From contig SVQQ01000004.1 in assembly GCA_015065265.1 (NCBI GenBank), forward strand, positions 1-64,000: DNA of 64,000 bases, read 5' to 3'. Of this stretch, positions 52,117 to 63,710 are shown piece after piece; the first letter of the stretch is position 1, and the number at the start of each line of letters is the position of its first letter. The DNA comes from Oscillospiraceae bacterium. Lineage in GTDB: Bacteria > Bacillota > Clostridia > Oscillospirales > SIG627. Under the pieces are notes generated by a model. That model was not told the origin of the DNA. It saw nothing but the letters and a program-made list of their open reading frames with translations, and did not search any database. The position numbers and the translations under genes are program-made.

Positions 52117-52117
52117 G

Positions 52118-52864
52118 TTACGCCTCGGTGAGTATCTCGACACCCGTTTCGGTAATGAGTACCGTATTTTCATAATGGGCGGCGAGTTTTCCGTCTTTTG
52201 TTACCACTGTCCATTCGTTATCAAGTGTTCTCACGTGGTGAAGTCCTTGACAAACCATAGGCTCTATGGCAATCGTTGTGCCTTTATAAATTCTGGGGCC
52301 ATGACCCGCTCTGCCGTAGTTTGGTACGTCGGGTTCTTCGTGAAGGTGTTCACCTACACCATGACCTATATAGTCTCTGACAACTGAATAACCATTCATC
52401 TCAACATAGTTCTGAATCTGGGAACCAATGTCCCCTACTCTTGAACCGTCTTTGATGCCCTTTACGCCTTCGAAGAAACTCTGTCGTGTGACGTCGATAA
52501 GGTGCAACGCCTCATCGCTTACGTCACCTACGGGGAAAGTGTTGGCACAGTCTCCGTGGAAGCCGAGGTAATATGCTCCGACGTCCACTTTGACGATATC
52601 GCCCTCAAGCAGAACCCTGTTACCCGGAATTCCGTGTATCACCTCGTCGTTTACACTGACACAAGCTGATGCCGGAAATCCGTTGTAGTTAAGGAACGAG
52701 GGCTTTGCTCCGTTTTGTTCGATAAAATTTCTTATAATGCGGTCAAGTTCTGACGTGGTCATTCCGGGTTTAATAGATTGACCTGCCAGTTTTAAGGCGC
52801 CTGCCGTGATTCGACACGCCTTACGCATTTTTTCGATATCTGTTTGATTTTTAATGTTAATCAT
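52118..52864 (-). CDS. map: Type I methionyl aminopeptidase
   Basis: GFPASACVSVNDEVIHGIPG; GHGVGEHLHEEPDVPNYG. Confidence 0.97.
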   Translation of the reverse strand: MINIKNQTDIEKMRKACRITAGALKLAGQSIKPGMTTSELDRIIRNFIEQNGAKPSFLNYNGFPASACVSVNDEVIHGIPGNRVLLEGDIVKVDVGAYYLGFHGDCANTFPVGDVSDEALHLIDVTRQSFFEGVKGIKDGSRVGDIGSQIQNYVEMNGYSVVRDYIGHGVGEHLHEEPDVPNYGRAGHGPRIYKGTTIAIEPMVCQGLHHVRTLDNEWTVVTKDGKLAAHYENTVLITETGVEILTEA

Positions 52865-53496
52865 TTAAGACCCAAAACCTTCATTGTAAGCGCTGTTGTA
52901 TCTTCAAGTTCTTCTTGACCTACAACGTCGCACAAAATACCGCGATTTCTGTAAAACTCCTCAAGGGGTGCTGTCTGTTTGTGATAAACTTCAAGTCTGT
53001 TGAGGATAGTTTCAGGTTTATCGTCTGTTCGCTGAGTAAGTTCGCTTGTACACTTTGTACAGTGAACACCGTCTTCAGACGGGTTATAAACTACGTGATA
53101 AGTTGCACCGCACGAAGGACATGAACGTCTTCCTGCAAGTCTTTCCACGATTTTTTCGTCGGGCACGTAGATGTTTACAACCTTGTCGATTTTAATGTTC
53201 ATCTTATCGAGTGCCTCAGCCTGAGCGATTGTTCTCGGAAAACCGTCGAGGATATAACCGTCTTTGCAATCGGGTTGCATAAGTCGGTCTGTTAAGATAT
53301 CAATGACAAGTTCATCGGGAACGAGTTGCCCTTTTTCGATATAGGACTGTGCCGATACTCCCAAAGGAGTTTTGTTTTTGATTGCTTCCCTTAAAATGAC
53401 GCCTGTGGAAATTGTGGGGATTCCTGCTTTTTTTGAAACAAGTTCCGCCTGTGTTCCCTTACCTGCACCGGGGGCACCCAAAAAAATTATTCTCAT
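52861..53496 (-). CDS. adk: Adenylate kinase
   Basis: LGAPGAGKGTQAE; DGFPRTIAQAE; zinc motif CPSC...CTKC. Confidence 0.97.
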   Translation of the reverse strand: MRIIFLGAPGAGKGTQAELVSKKAGIPTISTGVILREAIKNKTPLGVSAQSYIEKGQLVPDELVIDILTDRLMQPDCKDGYILDGFPRTIAQAEALDKMNIKIDKVVNIYVPDEKIVERLAGRRSCPSCGATYHVVYNPSEDGVHCTKCTSELTQRTDDKPETILNRLEVYHKQTAPLEEFYRNRGILCDVVGQEELEDTTALTMKVLGLK

Positions 53497-53527
53497 AATT
53501 TATCCTTTCTGTGAGTCGGACACTGTT

Positions 53528-54811
53528 TTAATCAAGAAATCCTGAATAGTTGCGAAGCATGAGCTGACTCTCAATTTCTCTTACTGTCTCAAGGGCAACA
53601 CCAACTACGATAAGAAGTGACGTACCGCCGAATGAGATATTTCCGAGTGAGGGAACAACTATTGCAACGACCATGGGAAGTATAGCAATTACTCCAAGGA
53701 AGAGTGCACCGATGAGAGTTACACGTGAAAGAATTTTCGTGATGTAATCTGCGGTGGGCTTTCCGGGACGGATACCGAGTACCACGCCACCGTTCTTCTT
53801 GATGTTGTTTGCTACTTCAACAGGATTAAATGAAATCGCAAGATAGAAGTATGCAAAAGCGATAATAAGCAAGAAGAGTACTATCGCATAAACAGGAGAC
53901 TGGTAAGAAACCGCGTTGAACGCTTTGTACCAGAATGAACCTGCTTCGGGGTTGAATATAAGTTGAAGTGTTGCGGGGATAGAAACTATCGACTGTGCGA
54001 AGATGATGGGCATAACGCCTGACATATTCAGCTTAATGGGAAGCGATGAGTTCTGTCCGCCGTACATCTTTCTTCCTACAACCTTCTTAGCATACTGAAC
54101 GGGGATTCTTCTCTCTGAGTTAGTAACGAATACTACGAAAGCTACGATAAGGATTATGATAACTGCTGTGAGAACAGCGGCAATAATCTTAAAGATAATG
54201 CTGTCGGGATTGAGTACTATACCGAGAATCATTGAGGGAAGGCTTGAAACGATGTTTGCGAAAAGAATCATTGAAATACCGTTTCCGATACCGTGTTCGT
54301 TGATTTTTTCAGCAAGCCACATAACAAGCGCTGCACCTGCAGTATAAGTGGCAACTATTACTATTCCTGCGAAAGCACCTGTGTCGGTGAGAACGCCTGT
54401 CAAAGATTTGAGCCATGCGTAATATCCGTATGCAGTAATAACTGCGAGAATAACTGTCACGTATCTTGTCCAGGCTTCTATTTTCTTTCTGCCTTCTTCG
54501 CCCTCTTTTGCTACGCGTTCAAGTGCGGGAATGGCGATAGTTAAAAGTTGCATGATAATTTGTGCTGTGATATAGGGTGAAACTGAAAGCGCAAAAAGTG
54601 TACCTCTTGCAAATGCTTCACCTGAAAGAATGTTCAAGTACTGGAATACAGAGCCTTCTGCTGAGTTAAACGTTGCCTGAAGTACTGCTGAATCGAAGTA
54701 CGGAACGGGGATTACGCAACCTAAACGGAAGAGTACGAGGATTATCGCTGTGAATATGAGTTTTGCTCTCATATCAGCAACTTTCCAAGCGTTAATAAAA
54801 GTTTTAAGCAC
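53528..54811 (-). CDS. secY: Preprotein translocase subunit SecY
   Basis: Ten-TM SecY; GGQNSSLPIKLNMSGVMPIIFAQS. Confidence 0.97.
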   Translation of the reverse strand: MLKTFINAWKVADMRAKLIFTAIILVLFRLGCVIPVPYFDSAVLQATFNSAEGSVFQYLNILSGEAFARGTLFALSVSPYITAQIIMQLLTIAIPALERVAKEGEEGRKKIEAWTRYVTVILAVITAYGYYAWLKSLTGVLTDTGAFAGIVIVATYTAGAALVMWLAEKINEHGIGNGISMILFANIVSSLPSMILGIVLNPDSIIFKIIAAVLTAVIIILIVAFVVFVTNSERRIPVQYAKKVVGRKMYGGQNSSLPIKLNMSGVMPIIFAQSIVSIPATLQLIFNPEAGSFWYKAFNAVSYQSPVYAIVLFLLIIAFAYFYLAISFNPVEVANNIKKNGGVVLGIRPGKPTADYITKILSRVTLIGALFLGVIAILPMVVAIVVPSLGNISFGGTSLLIVVGVALETVREIESQLMLRNYSGFLD

Positions 54812-55255
54812 TTAGATCACCTCTGCTTTTCCGCCTGCGGCTTCAATTTTCTCTTTAGCTGCAGCTGAAAAGACAGTTGCCTTTACAGTAACTTTTTTAG
54901 TGAGTTCGCCGCCTCCAAGAATTTTAAGACCGTCATATGCTTTTTTAATAACCTTTGCTTCGAGGAGTGTTTCGAGTGAAATCTCGTCACCGTCGTTATA
55001 TTTTTCAAGGTCACAAACATTTATGATTGCATATTTAGTAGCGAATTTGCTATTGTCAAAACCTCTTTTGGGGAGTCTTCTGTACGCAGGAATCTGACCA
55101 CCTTCAAAACCGGGTCTTACTCCTCCGCCGGAGCGCGCATTCTGTCCTTTATGTCCCTTGCCGGCGGTTTTACCATTGCCGGAGCCAGCTCCTCTACCCT
55201 TGCGCCATGCAGGAGTTGCAGAACCGGGTGCGGGTGAAAGTTCATGAAGCTTCAT
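54812..55255 (-). CDS. rplO: 50S ribosomal protein L15
   Basis: [38 protein letters not shown]. Confidence 0.97.
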   Translation of the reverse strand: MKLHELSPAPGSATPAWRKGRGAGSGNGKTAGKGHKGQNARSGGGVRPGFEGGQIPAYRRLPKRGFDNSKFATKYAIINVCDLEKYNDGDEISLETLLEAKVIKKAYDGLKILGGGELTKKVTVKATVFSAAAKEKIEAAGGKAEVI

Positions 55256-55288
55256 AGTTTTCCTCCTTTGCTTTATGAAATTTGTTTG

Positions 55289-55465
55289 TTAATCTACCTG
55301 TTCAACCTTTACAAGATGTTTAATTACAAAAATCTTGCCCTGCAAAGCCGGAGAGTCTTCAAGTACTTTTGAATCTCCGATTTTCTTCAATCCGAGAGAA
55401 CCGGCAGTTTTAACCTGTTTGTCAAGTCTGCCTATGAGACTTTTTACAAGTGTTATCTTTACCAT
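55289..55465 (-). CDS. rpmD: 50S ribosomal protein L30 (not in ORF track)
   Basis: MVKITLVKSLIGRLDKQVKTAGSLGLKKIGDSKVLEDSPALQGKIFVIKHLVKVEQVD. Confidence 0.95.
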   Translation of the reverse strand: MVKITLVKSLIGRLDKQVKTAGSLGLKKIGDSKVLEDSPALQGKIFVIKHLVKVEQVD

Positions 55466-55476
55466 TGTTTTTCTCC

Positions 55477-55980
55477 TTACTTAAGAATTTCTTCGGGCGT
55501 CTTATTTCTGATTGCTGCTACATCTTCAACAGTTCTCAGGTTTCTAAGGCCTTCAAAGGTTGCCTTTACTACGTTTGTGGGATTGTTGGATCTGAGGCAT
55601 TTTGTTCTAACGTCCTTGATACCTACCATCTCAATAACGCTTCTTACTTTACCGCCTGCAATAACTCCGGTACCGGGTGCGGCGGGTTTGAGGAGGACTC
55701 TACCTGCTCCGAATTCACCGATGATTTCGTGAGGGATTGTTGTTCCCTTCATTGATACTTCGATGATGTTCTTCTTGGCATCTTCCATTCCTTTTCTAAC
55801 AGCCTCGGGACGTTCTGCGGCTTTGCCCAGACCGTAACCTACGTGACCGTTTCCATCTCCAACTACAACAAGGGCTGTGAACTTTCTTACACGACCGCCC
55901 TTAACTGTCTTGGAAACGCTTTTTACATCAACAACGACTTCTTTGAGGTCGAGTGTTGCAGCATCTATTTTACGAGCCAT
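55477..55980 (-). CDS. rpsE: 30S ribosomal protein S5
   Basis: [17 protein letters not shown]...[26 protein letters not shown]. Confidence 0.97.
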   Translation of the reverse strand: MARKIDAATLDLKEVVVDVKSVSKTVKGGRVRKFTALVVVGDGNGHVGYGLGKAAERPEAVRKGMEDAKKNIIEVSMKGTTIPHEIIGEFGAGRVLLKPAAPGTGVIAGGKVRSVIEMVGIKDVRTKCLRSNNPTNVVKATFEGLRNLRTVEDVAAIRNKTPEEILK

Positions 55981-56001
55981 GAATGTAACCGTTCCTTTCA
56001 A

Positions 56002-56361
56002 TTAGAATTTCAAGCCGCCTTCGCGCGCTGCTTCAGCAAGTGCCTGTACGCGTCCGTGATATACATATCCGCCGCGGTCAAAAACTACTTCTGTGATGCC
56101 ACGCTCAAGGGCTCTCTTTGCGATCATTGTACCTACAGCCTTAGCTGCTTCTTTGTTTCCGCCGTATCCTTCAAATTCTTTATCAAGAGTTGAAGCAGAA
56201 AGAAGTGTTACGCCGTTTTCGTCGTCAATGATTTGTGCATAGATGTTCGCGTTTGAACGGAAAACGTCAAGACGGGGTCTTGCTGCTGTTCCTGAAATCT
56301 TAGCACGGATTCTCTTATGTCTGCGAAGACGCTGTTTGTTTGTATCAACTTTACTAAACAT
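56002..56361 (-). CDS. rplR: 50S ribosomal protein L18
   Basis: [34 protein letters not shown]. Confidence 0.97.
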   Translation of the reverse strand: MFSKVDTNKQRLRRHKRIRAKISGTAARPRLDVFRSNANIYAQIIDDENGVTLLSASTLDKEFEGYGGNKEAAKAVGTMIAKRALERGITEVVFDRGGYVYHGRVQALAEAAREGGLKF

Positions 56362-56379
56362 TTACATACACTCCTTTCA

Positions 56380-56916
56380 TTATTTACCGGCTTTACCGGA
56401 TTTACGACGAATAACTTCGTCAGAGTACTTGATACCCTTGCCAAGATAAGGTTCGGGAGGTCTCTTGCCTCTGAGTTCAGCTGCTACCTGACCTACGAGC
56501 TGCTTATCTGCTCCGGATACTACGAGCTGGTTGGGTGTGGGGCACTCAATCTTAATTCCCTTAGGTGCATCATACTTTACGTCGTGTGAGTAACCGAGGT
56601 TCATAACGAGTGTATTTCCGTTCATCTGTGCTCTGTATCCGCCTTCACTGATTTCAAGAGTCTTCTTGTAACCGTTTGTTACACCTTCTACCATATTGGC
56701 AATAAGTGTACGGGTAAGACCGTGAAGTGATCTGTTGAGTTTTTCGTCGTTAGGACGATTTACCTTGATTTCGTTTGCTGAAATTTCAAGGATCATATTG
56801 CTGTGTACAGCCTGTGAAAGCTTTCCGTTAGGGCCTTCAACGGTGATTATACCGTCGTTGAAGTTTACCTTTACGCCGGCAGGAATAGCGATTGGCTGTT
56901 TACCAATTCTTGACAT
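56380..56916 (-). CDS. rplF: 50S ribosomal protein L6
   Basis: MSRIGKQPIAIPAGVKV; RPPEPYLGKGIKY. Confidence 0.97.
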   Translation of the reverse strand: MSRIGKQPIAIPAGVKVNFNDGIITVEGPNGKLSQAVHSNMILEISANEIKVNRPNDEKLNRSLHGLTRTLIANMVEGVTNGYKKTLEISEGGYRAQMNGNTLVMNLGYSHDVKYDAPKGIKIECPTPNQLVVSGADKQLVGQVAAELRGKRPPEPYLGKGIKYSDEVIRRKSGKAGK

Positions 56917-56929
56917 AGTCTATTCCTCC

Positions 56930-57328
56930 TTACCAAACGTATGCGAGCACTTCGCCGCCAACGTTTTCTTTTCTTGCTTTCTTGTCTGTCATGATTCCCT
57001 TGGGTGTTGAAATGATTGCAACACCAAGTCCTCTCATAACACTGGGAAGGTCTTCACAACTTGCGTAGATACGAAGACCGGGTTTTGATACACGGCGGAG
57101 ACCTGAAATAATTCTTGTCTTACCGGGGCCGTATTTGAGCGTAACTTTGATAACGCCCTGCTTTGTGTCGTCGATAACCGTATAGCTCTTGATGTAGCCT
57201 TCTTCGAGAAGAATCTCTGCGATGGCTTTCTTTACATTTGAGCAAGGGATATCAACAGTTTCGTGCTTTGCTGAGTTAGCGTTACGAATTCTTGTAAGCA
57301 TATCAGCAATTGCGTCTGTGATTTGCAT
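56930..57328 (-). CDS. rpsH: 30S ribosomal protein S8
   Basis: [51 protein letters not shown]. Confidence 0.97.
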   Translation of the reverse strand: MQITDAIADMLTRIRNANSAKHETVDIPCSNVKKAIAEILLEEGYIKSYTVIDDTKQGVIKVTLKYGPGKTRIISGLRRVSKPGLRIYASCEDLPSVMRGLGVAIISTPKGIMTDKKARKENVGGEVLAYVW

Positions 57329-57422
57329 CTTTTTTCCTCCTAATTAGCAATCAGTTTGTTACTTGGCTTTTTGCCTTTCGCACTTAATATGCTCTAACCC
57401 AATCTTGCGATTGGACCGGCTT

Positions 57423-57608
57423 TTACCAACTTGCCTTTCTTACGCCGGGGATTTCACCCTTGTAAGCAAGTTCTCTGAAGCAGATACGGCAGATACCGTA
57501 TTTACGAAGATATGCATGAGGTCTGCCACAGATTTTGCATCTTGTGTACTCTCTTGTGGAGAACTTCTGCGGTCTCTGCTGCTTGATAATCATTGACTTC
57601 TTAGCCAT
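57423..57608 (-). CDS. rpsZ: 30S ribosomal protein S14 type Z
   Basis: [38 protein letters not shown]. Confidence 0.96.
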   Translation of the reverse strand: MAKKSMIIKQQRPQKFSTREYTRCKICGRPHAYLRKYGICRICFRELAYKGEIPGVRKASW

Positions 57609-57620
57609 ACTATATCCTCC

Positions 57621-58160
57621 TTACTTCTGGAAAGGGGCGCCCATCAGAGCAAGGAAATCACGTGCTTCCTCGTCTGTTTTTGAACTTGTAACGAATACAA
57701 TGTCCATGCCTCTTATCTTGTCGATTTTTTCATATTCGATTTCAGGGAATATGAGTTGTTCTTTAAGTCCAAGTGTATAGTTTCCTCTACCGTCGAATGC
57801 GTTGGGGTTGATACCCTTGAAGTCACGTACTCTGGGAAGAGCAAGGTTGAAGAGTCTGTCTGCGAATTCATACATTCTCTCACCTCTGAGCGTAACCTTG
57901 GCACCAATCTTTGTGCCCTGACGGAGTTTGAAGTTTGCTACTGACTTCTTTGCGATAGTGGGAACTGCTCTCTGTCCTGTGATAGCAGAAAGGTCTTCGA
58001 TAACGCTGTCGATGATCTTGGAGTTATCCTTTGCATCACCTGCACCAACGTTGATTACTATCTTTTCAAGTCTGGGAATCTGCATAACGCTTTTGTAGTT
58101 ATACTTCTTCATGAGTTCAGGAGCAACTTCGTTTTTATAAACTTCTGCAAGTCTTGCCAT
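57621..58160 (-). CDS. rplE: 50S ribosomal protein L5
   Basis: [32 protein letters not shown]. Confidence 0.97.
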   Translation of the reverse strand: MARLAEVYKNEVAPELMKKYNYKSVMQIPRLEKIVINVGAGDAKDNSKIIDSVIEDLSAITGQRAVPTIAKKSVANFKLRQGTKIGAKVTLRGERMYEFADRLFNLALPRVRDFKGINPNAFDGRGNYTLGLKEQLIFPEIEYEKIDKIRGMDIVFVTSSKTDEEARDFLALMGAPFQK

Positions 58161-58178
58161 TCTTATTGTCCTCCCTCA

Positions 58179-58496
58179 TTATAATGTTTCGCCGCATTTT
58201 GCACAAATGCGCTCGGTCTTACCGTTTTCGAGTTTCTTATTTTTTACTCTTGTGCCTTTACCGCACTTGTTGCAATAGAGCTGTACTTTTGAAGCATACA
58301 TTGCTCCCTCAACCTTGACGATGCTACCTGCTTCGCCTTGACGACGAGGCTTAACGTGCTTTGTCACGATGTTTGCACCTTCAACGATTACCTTGTTTTC
58401 TTTGGGAGAAACTTCAAGTACCTTACCCTTTGTTCCCTTTGAGTTACCGGAAACAACAATAACGGTATCATCTTTTCTTACATGAATTTTATTCAT
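58179..58496 (-). CDS. rplX: 50S ribosomal protein L24
   Basis: DDTVIVVSGNSKGTKGKVLEVSPKENKVIVEGANI. Confidence 0.97.
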   Translation of the reverse strand: MNKIHVRKDDTVIVVSGNSKGTKGKVLEVSPKENKVIVEGANIVTKHVKPRRQGEAGSIVKVEGAMYASKVQLYCNKCGKGTRVKNKKLENGKTERICAKCGETL

Positions 58497-58509
58497 TATT
58501 TTACCCCCA

Positions 58510-58878
58510 TTAAAGTACTTCGGGTGCCAAGGACAATATCTTCATAAAGTCCTTTTCACGAAGTTCTCTTGCTACCGGGCCAAATATACGGGTACCCTTA
58601 GGTGTCTTGTCTTCCTTTATAACTACGGCTGCGTTTTCATCAAACTTGATGTATGAACCATCATTTCTTCTGATTCCCTTAACGCTGCGTACTATAACAG
58701 CCTTAACAACCTCGCCCTTCTTTACTGCGCCGCCCGGAGCAGCTTTCTTAACAGATGCGACTACGATGTCGCCGATGTTGGCATAACGTCTGCCTGTACC
58801 GCCAAGCACACGGATGCACATCAATTCTTTTGCGCCGCTGTTGTCAGCGACTTTCATAAGTGTCTGTGTTTGTATCAC
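58510..58878 (-). CDS. rplN: 50S ribosomal protein L14
   Basis: [27 protein letters not shown]. Confidence 0.97.
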   Translation of the reverse strand: MIQTQTLMKVADNSGAKELMCIRVLGGTGRRYANIGDIVVASVKKAAPGGAVKKGEVVKAVIVRSVKGIRRNDGSYIKFDENAAVVIKEDKTPKGTRIFGPVARELREKDFMKILSLAPEVL

Positions 58879-58901
58879 TGTGTGTATCCTCCTTTAACGG
58901 C

Positions 58902-59156
58902 TTATTTTGCTTTTTCGATTATTTTTACCAGACGCCAGTTCTTATCCTTGGAAAGCGGTCTTGTTTCCATGATGAGTACCTTGTCGCCTACACGGCATTC
59001 ATTGTTTTCGTCATGAGCTTTGAATTTTACGGTTCTTCTTACTATCTTGTTGTAAAGAGAATGTTTTACGCTGGTTTCAATTGCTACTACGATGGTCTTA
59101 TCCATCTTGTCGCTAACTACTTTACCAACACGTGTTTTTCTAAGTGTTCTTTCCAT
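58902..59156 (-). CDS. rpsQ: 30S ribosomal protein S17
   Basis: [22 protein letters not shown]. Confidence 0.97.
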   Translation of the reverse strand: MERTLRKTRVGKVVSDKMDKTIVVAIETSVKHSLYNKIVRRTVKFKAHDENNECRVGDKVLIMETRPLSKDKNWRLVKIIEKAK

Positions 59157-59175
59157 AATTTATTCTCCTTCCCGC

Positions 59176-59382
59176 TTAATTCTGCTTGCTTTCAGCAAGT
59201 TCTTTCTCTCTGATAATTGTCATAATTCTGGCGATATCCTTCTTTGTTTCAACTATCTTCTGAGGGTTATCAAGCTGATTGATTGCATGCTGGAAGCGAA
59301 GATGTAAGAGTGCGTCCTTCTTTTCGCGAAGCTCCGCGTTAAGCTCTTCGGTAGTCTTTTCTCTTATTTCATTGATTTTCAT
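59176..59382 (-). CDS. rpmC: 50S ribosomal protein L29
   Basis: [31 protein letters not shown]. Confidence 0.96.
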   Translation of the reverse strand: MKINEIREKTTEELNAELREKKDALLHLRFQHAINQLDNPQKIVETKKDIARIMTIIREKELAESKQN

Positions 59383-59804
59383 TCTGCTACCTCCTCAGCT
59401 TCTTTTTTGATAAATTTGCACTTGATAGGAAGTTTGTGTGTCGCAAGACGCATAGCTTCCTTTGCCTGTTCTTCACTGATTCCGTCCATTTCGAACAAAA
59501 TTCTGCCGGGCTTAACTACTGCTACCCAGTATTCAGGTGAACCTTTACCGGAACCCATTCGAGTTTCAGCAGGTTTTTCTGTTACAGGCTTATCAGGGAA
59601 TATTTTGATCCATACATTACCGCCACGCTTTGTGTAACGAGTCATAGCGATACGGGCTGCTTCGATCTGGTTTGAAGTGATCCATGCGGGTTCTTCTGCT
59701 ACAAGACCGAACTGTCCGTATGTGAGTACGTTACCACGTGTTGCACGACCTTTAAGTCTGCCACGCTGCTGACGTCTGTATTTTACTCTCTTTGGCATTA
59801 ACAT
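59379..59804 (-). CDS. rplP: 50S ribosomal protein L16
   Basis: [23 protein letters not shown]. Confidence 0.97.
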   Translation of the reverse strand: MLMPKRVKYRRQQRGRLKGRATRGNVLTYGQFGLVAEEPAWITSNQIEAARIAMTRYTKRGGNVWIKIFPDKPVTEKPAETRMGSGKGSPEYWVAVVKPGRILFEMDGISEEQAKEAMRLATHKLPIKCKFIKKEAEEVAE

Positions 59805-60508
59805 TATCTTTTTCCTCCTTCTCTGGAAGAACGTTCTCTACGACGAGGAGCATTTTCTCTTGTTTCTCTCTTTACAGAGGCATTGAGAACTTCGCCCTTG
59901 TAGATCCAAACTTTGATACCGATCTTACCGTAGGTTGTGTTTGCTTCTGCAAAACCGTAATCGATGTCAGCACGGATTGTCTGAAGGGGAATTGTTCCTT
60001 CATGATAGTGCTCTGTACGAGCGATTTCTGCTCCTGCAAGACGTCCTGACGCTGCAATCTTGATACCCTTTGCACCGAGTTTCATTGTTCTGCCGATGCA
60101 CTGTTTCATTGCTCTTCTGAATGCAATTCTGCGTTCAAGCTGTGATGCAATGTTTTCTGCTACAAGCTGTGCGTTAAGGTCAGGGTTCTTAACTTCGTTT
60201 ACGTTTACTGAAACGGGTTTGCCAAGGAAGGTTTCAATGTCCTGTCTGAGTTTTTCAATCTCAGCGCCGCCCTTACCGATTACCATACCGGGCTTTGCAC
60301 AGTGAATGAGAACCTTAACTCTTGAACTATCTCTTTCAATCTCAATCTTAGGAACGCCAGCAAGCTGGAGTTTGTTCTTGAGATATTTTCTTAATTTGTA
60401 ATCTGATACGATTGTATCACCGATGCTCTTTGTATCAAAGAACCATCTTGAATCCCAATCCTTGATTACGCCGACACGGAGTCCGTGAGGATTAACTTTC
60501 TGTCCCAT
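59804..60508 (-). CDS. rpsC: 30S ribosomal protein S3
   Basis: [23 protein letters not shown]. Confidence 0.97.
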   Translation of the reverse strand: MGQKVNPHGLRVGVIKDWDSRWFFDTKSIGDTIVSDYKLRKYLKNKLQLAGVPKIEIERDSSRVKVLIHCAKPGMVIGKGGAEIEKLRQDIETFLGKPVSVNVNEVKNPDLNAQLVAENIASQLERRIAFRRAMKQCIGRTMKLGAKGIKIAASGRLAGAEIARTEHYHEGTIPLQTIRADIDYGFAEANTTYGKIGIKVWIYKGEVLNASVKRETRENAPRRRERSSREGGKR

Positions 60509-60532
60509 AAAACTGATTCAACCTCCCTTTCT

Positions 60533-60877
60533 TTAGTTTCTCTCTTTTACCGCGAGGGTAATGTGAGATGTTCTCTTTAAAATACGGTCTGCTCTGCCCT
60601 TTGCTCTCGGCATAATTCTCTTAAGTGTTCTGCCGGGGGTAGCAAAGCATTCTGATACATAAAGTTTATCGCTTGTCATACCGAAGTTGTTTTCAGCATT
60701 TGCGATTGCTTCGTTTAATAACTTTGTAATATAAGGTGCAGCTGCCTTAGGGGTATTCTTGAGAATACCAAGAGCAAGACTTGCATCTTTGTCTCTTATA
60801 AGGTCGAGTACTATCATGACTTTTCTGGTGCTTATACGCACGTCACGACGGTAAACCTTAGACACTTGTTCTGCCAT
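60533..60877 (-). CDS. rplV: 50S ribosomal protein L22
   Basis: RRDVRISTRKVMIVLDLIRDKD; GRTLKRIMPRAKGRADRILKRTSHITLAV. Confidence 0.97.
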   Translation of the reverse strand: MAEQVSKVYRRDVRISTRKVMIVLDLIRDKDASLALGILKNTPKAAAPYITKLLNEAIANAENNFGMTSDKLYVSECFATPGRTLKRIMPRAKGRADRILKRTSHITLAVKERN

Positions 60878-60924
60878 GCAGATCCTCCTTTCGCGGCTTT
60901 ACGCTTGTTACCGCGCTTCCTTTT

Positions 60925-61200
60925 TTAGTTGTTTGATGTTTTAGAGCCTGAGTGACCTTTGAAGGTTCTTGTCAGGGCAAATTCACCAAGTTTGTGACCT
61001 ACCATATCTTCGGTAACATATACGGGAACATGCTTTCTTCCGTCATAAACCGCTATCGTATGTCCTACGAACTCGGGGAATATTGTTGAGGCGCGTGACC
61101 AAGTCTTTATAACCTTCTTTTCGCCTGCCTTGTTCATTGCTTCGATTCTATCGTAAAGCACTTTTTGAACAAAAGGGCCTTTCTTTACGCTTCTACTCAT
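60925..61200 (-). CDS. rpsS: 30S ribosomal protein S19
   Basis: [49 protein letters not shown]. Confidence 0.97.
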   Translation of the reverse strand: MSRSVKKGPFVQKVLYDRIEAMNKAGEKKVIKTWSRASTIFPEFVGHTIAVYDGRKHVPVYVTEDMVGHKLGEFALTRTFKGHSGSKTSNN

Positions 61201-61226
61201 AATTGTTTCCTCCTTTCGATAACAGC

Positions 61227-62057
61227 TTATTTGTCGTTTCTACGTTTTACTATAAACTTATTGGTGCGAGCCTTCTTGTTACGTGTCTTGTAACCAAGAG
61301 CAGGTTTGCCCCAAGGAGTTACAGGGCCGGGACGACCGATGGGTGAACGTCCTTCACCACCACCGTGAGGGTGGTCTACGGGGTTCATTACTGAACCTCT
61401 TACTGTGGGACGAATACCGAGGTGGCGTGTCTTACCAGCCTTACCGCGTTTAACGTTTTCTGCTTCAACGTTTCCTATCTGACCGATAGTTGCTTTACAA
61501 TCCATACGGATGTATCTTACTTCGCCTGAAGGAAGTCTTACCTGAGCAAGTTCTCCTTCTTTAGCCATAAGCTGTGCTGCGCTTCCTGCAGTTCTTACAA
61601 GCTGTGCGCCCTTACCGGGATAGATTTCAACGTTGTGAATGAAGGTACCAACAGGAATGTTAGCGATAGGAAGTGTGTTACCGGGCTTGATGTCAGCGTC
61701 GGGTGAAGACATAATTGTGTCTCCAACTTTAAGTCCAACGGGAGCGATAACATACGCCTTTGTACCGTCCTCATGCTGAATGAGTGCGATGTAGGGGTTT
61801 CTGTTGGGGTCGTATTCGATTGCAAGTACTGTTGCAGGTGTTGCGTTAAGTCTCTTGAAATCGATTATTCTGTATTTCTTCTTATTTCCGCCGCCTCTGT
61901 GACGAACTGTGATTCTACCGAGATTGTTACGTCCCGCGTTTTTCTTGAGTTCTACAACAAGGCTCTTTTCAGGTGTCTTCTTTGTGATTTCCTCAAATGA
62001 GGGAACAGACATCTGTCTTCTACCGGGAGTTGTGGGTTTATAAACTCTTGTAGCCAT
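61227..62057 (-). CDS. rplB: 50S ribosomal protein L2
   Basis: [36 protein letters not shown]. Confidence 0.98.
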   Translation of the reverse strand: MATRVYKPTTPGRRQMSVPSFEEITKKTPEKSLVVELKKNAGRNNLGRITVRHRGGGNKKKYRIIDFKRLNATPATVLAIEYDPNRNPYIALIQHEDGTKAYVIAPVGLKVGDTIMSSPDADIKPGNTLPIANIPVGTFIHNVEIYPGKGAQLVRTAGSAAQLMAKEGELAQVRLPSGEVRYIRMDCKATIGQIGNVEAENVKRGKAGKTRHLGIRPTVRGSVMNPVDHPHGGGEGRSPIGRPGPVTPWGKPALGYKTRNKKARTNKFIVKRRNDK

Positions 62058-62076
62058 TTTTTCACTCCTCCTTCGA

Positions 62077-62370
62077 TTACATCATACCGTCGAAGAACTC
62101 GATTGTCTTTGAATCAGCGGTAAGTGTTACAACCGCTTTCTTCCATTCACTTGTTCTACCAAGGTGAACACCGAGTCTCTTGGGTTTGCTGTTTACGTTT
62201 ATTGTGTTTACGTCGAGAACTTTTACCTTGAAGATTTCTTCAACGGCTTTCTTTATCTCAACTTTGTTTGCATCTTTTGCAACTTTGAAGGTGTACTTCT
62301 TGTCTGCAATACCTTGCATACTTGCTTCTGTGATAATCGGTTTTATGATAATATCGCAGGATGTTTTCAT
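62077..62370 (-). CDS. rplW: 50S ribosomal protein L23
   Basis: [25 protein letters not shown]. Confidence 0.96.
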   Translation of the reverse strand: MKTSCDIIIKPIITEASMQGIADKKYTFKVAKDANKVEIKKAVEEIFKVKVLDVNTINVNSKPKRLGVHLGRTSEWKKAVVTLTADSKTIEFFDGMM

Positions 62371-62993
62371 TTTGCATATACCTCCTCGATTATTTCAATT
62401 GCCGGTTTTGCTATAATCAAACTGCCACAGTTGAGAATGTCATAAACATTCAGGTTGTTGGCAAGAGTTGTCTTTACGCCGGGAATGTTTGCAAATGACT
62501 TGATTACCATCTTGTCATTTGTAGGAAGGACAACGAGCGCCTTCTTTGCGGCTCCGATTGCTGCGAGCATATTTACCATGGTCTTTGTCTTGAATTCGCT
62601 TGTTGCGATAGATTCAACTACCTTGATTTCTTCTGCTGCACACTTTGAAGAAAGAGCACTCTGAAGAGCGATTGCACGAACTTTCTTGTTAAGTGAAAGT
62701 CTGTAGCTTCTGGGCTTAGGACCAAGTGCTACACCGCCGTGTGTCCACTGAGGTGAACGGGTTGAACCCTGACGGGCTCTACCAGTACCCTTCTGTCTCC
62801 AAGGCTTGATACCGCCGCCGGAAACTTCTGCTCTTGTAAGGGTTGACTGTGTACCCTGTCTCTGATTTGCAAGATATGTGCGAACTGCCATGTGAAGAAC
62901 AGACTCGTTAACTTCTGCTCCGAAGAGTTTGTCGTTAAGCACTACTTCGCCTGTTTCTTTACCGGTCATATCATATACTTTTACGCTTGGCAT
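62367..62993 (-). CDS. rplD: 50S ribosomal protein L4
   Basis: [25 protein letters not shown]. Confidence 0.97.
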   Translation of the reverse strand: MPSVKVYDMTGKETGEVVLNDKLFGAEVNESVLHMAVRTYLANQRQGTQSTLTRAEVSGGGIKPWRQKGTGRARQGSTRSPQWTHGGVALGPKPRSYRLSLNKKVRAIALQSALSSKCAAEEIKVVESIATSEFKTKTMVNMLAAIGAAKKALVVLPTNDKMVIKSFANIPGVKTTLANNLNVYDILNCGSLIIAKPAIEIIEEVYAK

Positions 62994-63015
62994 TGTATTT
63001 CCTCCTTTCTAAAAG

Positions 63016-63648
63016 TTACGCCTTAACGGAGTTACGGAGGAATACGATACCGCCACGTGCTCCGGGAATTGCTCCCTTAACTGCGATAATGTTCTTTTCC
63101 GCATCTACTTTTACGACGTCGAGGTTCAGTATTGTAATCTGTTCATTACCCCACTGACCAGCCATTTTCTTATTCTTAAATACTCTTGAAGGGCTTGAGT
63201 TAGCACCCATAGAACCTACTTCACGGTGCACAGGGCCGATACCGTGTCCTGCGTCAAGTCCCGCTTCGTTCCATCTCTTGATAACGCCTGTGTAACCGTG
63301 TCCCTTTGAAGTACCTGTTACATCGATCTTGTCGCCGGCAGCAAAGATGTCTGCCTTGATTTCGTCGCCTACGTTATATCCGCTTACGTCTTCGAGGCGG
63401 AATTCCTTAAGATGTCTCTTGAGAGTTACGTTAGCTTTTTTGAAATGTCCCTTAACAGGATTTGTTACCTTCTTTTCGGCAACGTCTGCATATCCGAGCT
63501 GGACTGCATCATAACCATCAGTTTCAACGGTCTTCTTCTGTACTACTGCACAGGGACCTGCTTCAATGATGGTAACGGGAATTACTTCACCGCTTTCGAG
63601 GAAGATCTGTGTCATGCCGATCTTCTTACCGATAATACCTTTTTTCAT
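63016..63648 (-). CDS. rplC: 50S ribosomal protein L3
   Basis: [46 protein letters not shown]. Confidence 0.97.
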   Translation of the reverse strand: MKKGIIGKKIGMTQIFLESGEVIPVTIIEAGPCAVVQKKTVETDGYDAVQLGYADVAEKKVTNPVKGHFKKANVTLKRHLKEFRLEDVSGYNVGDEIKADIFAAGDKIDVTGTSKGHGYTGVIKRWNEAGLDAGHGIGPVHREVGSMGANSSPSRVFKNKKMAGQWGNEQITILNLDVVKVDAEKNIIAVKGAIPGARGGIVFLRNSVKA

Positions 63649-63710
63649 ATTTTCCTCCTAATTATTGGTTGAGCCTTGCCCAACTTGACTAGTTTGTTTT
63701 GCCGTTTAAA

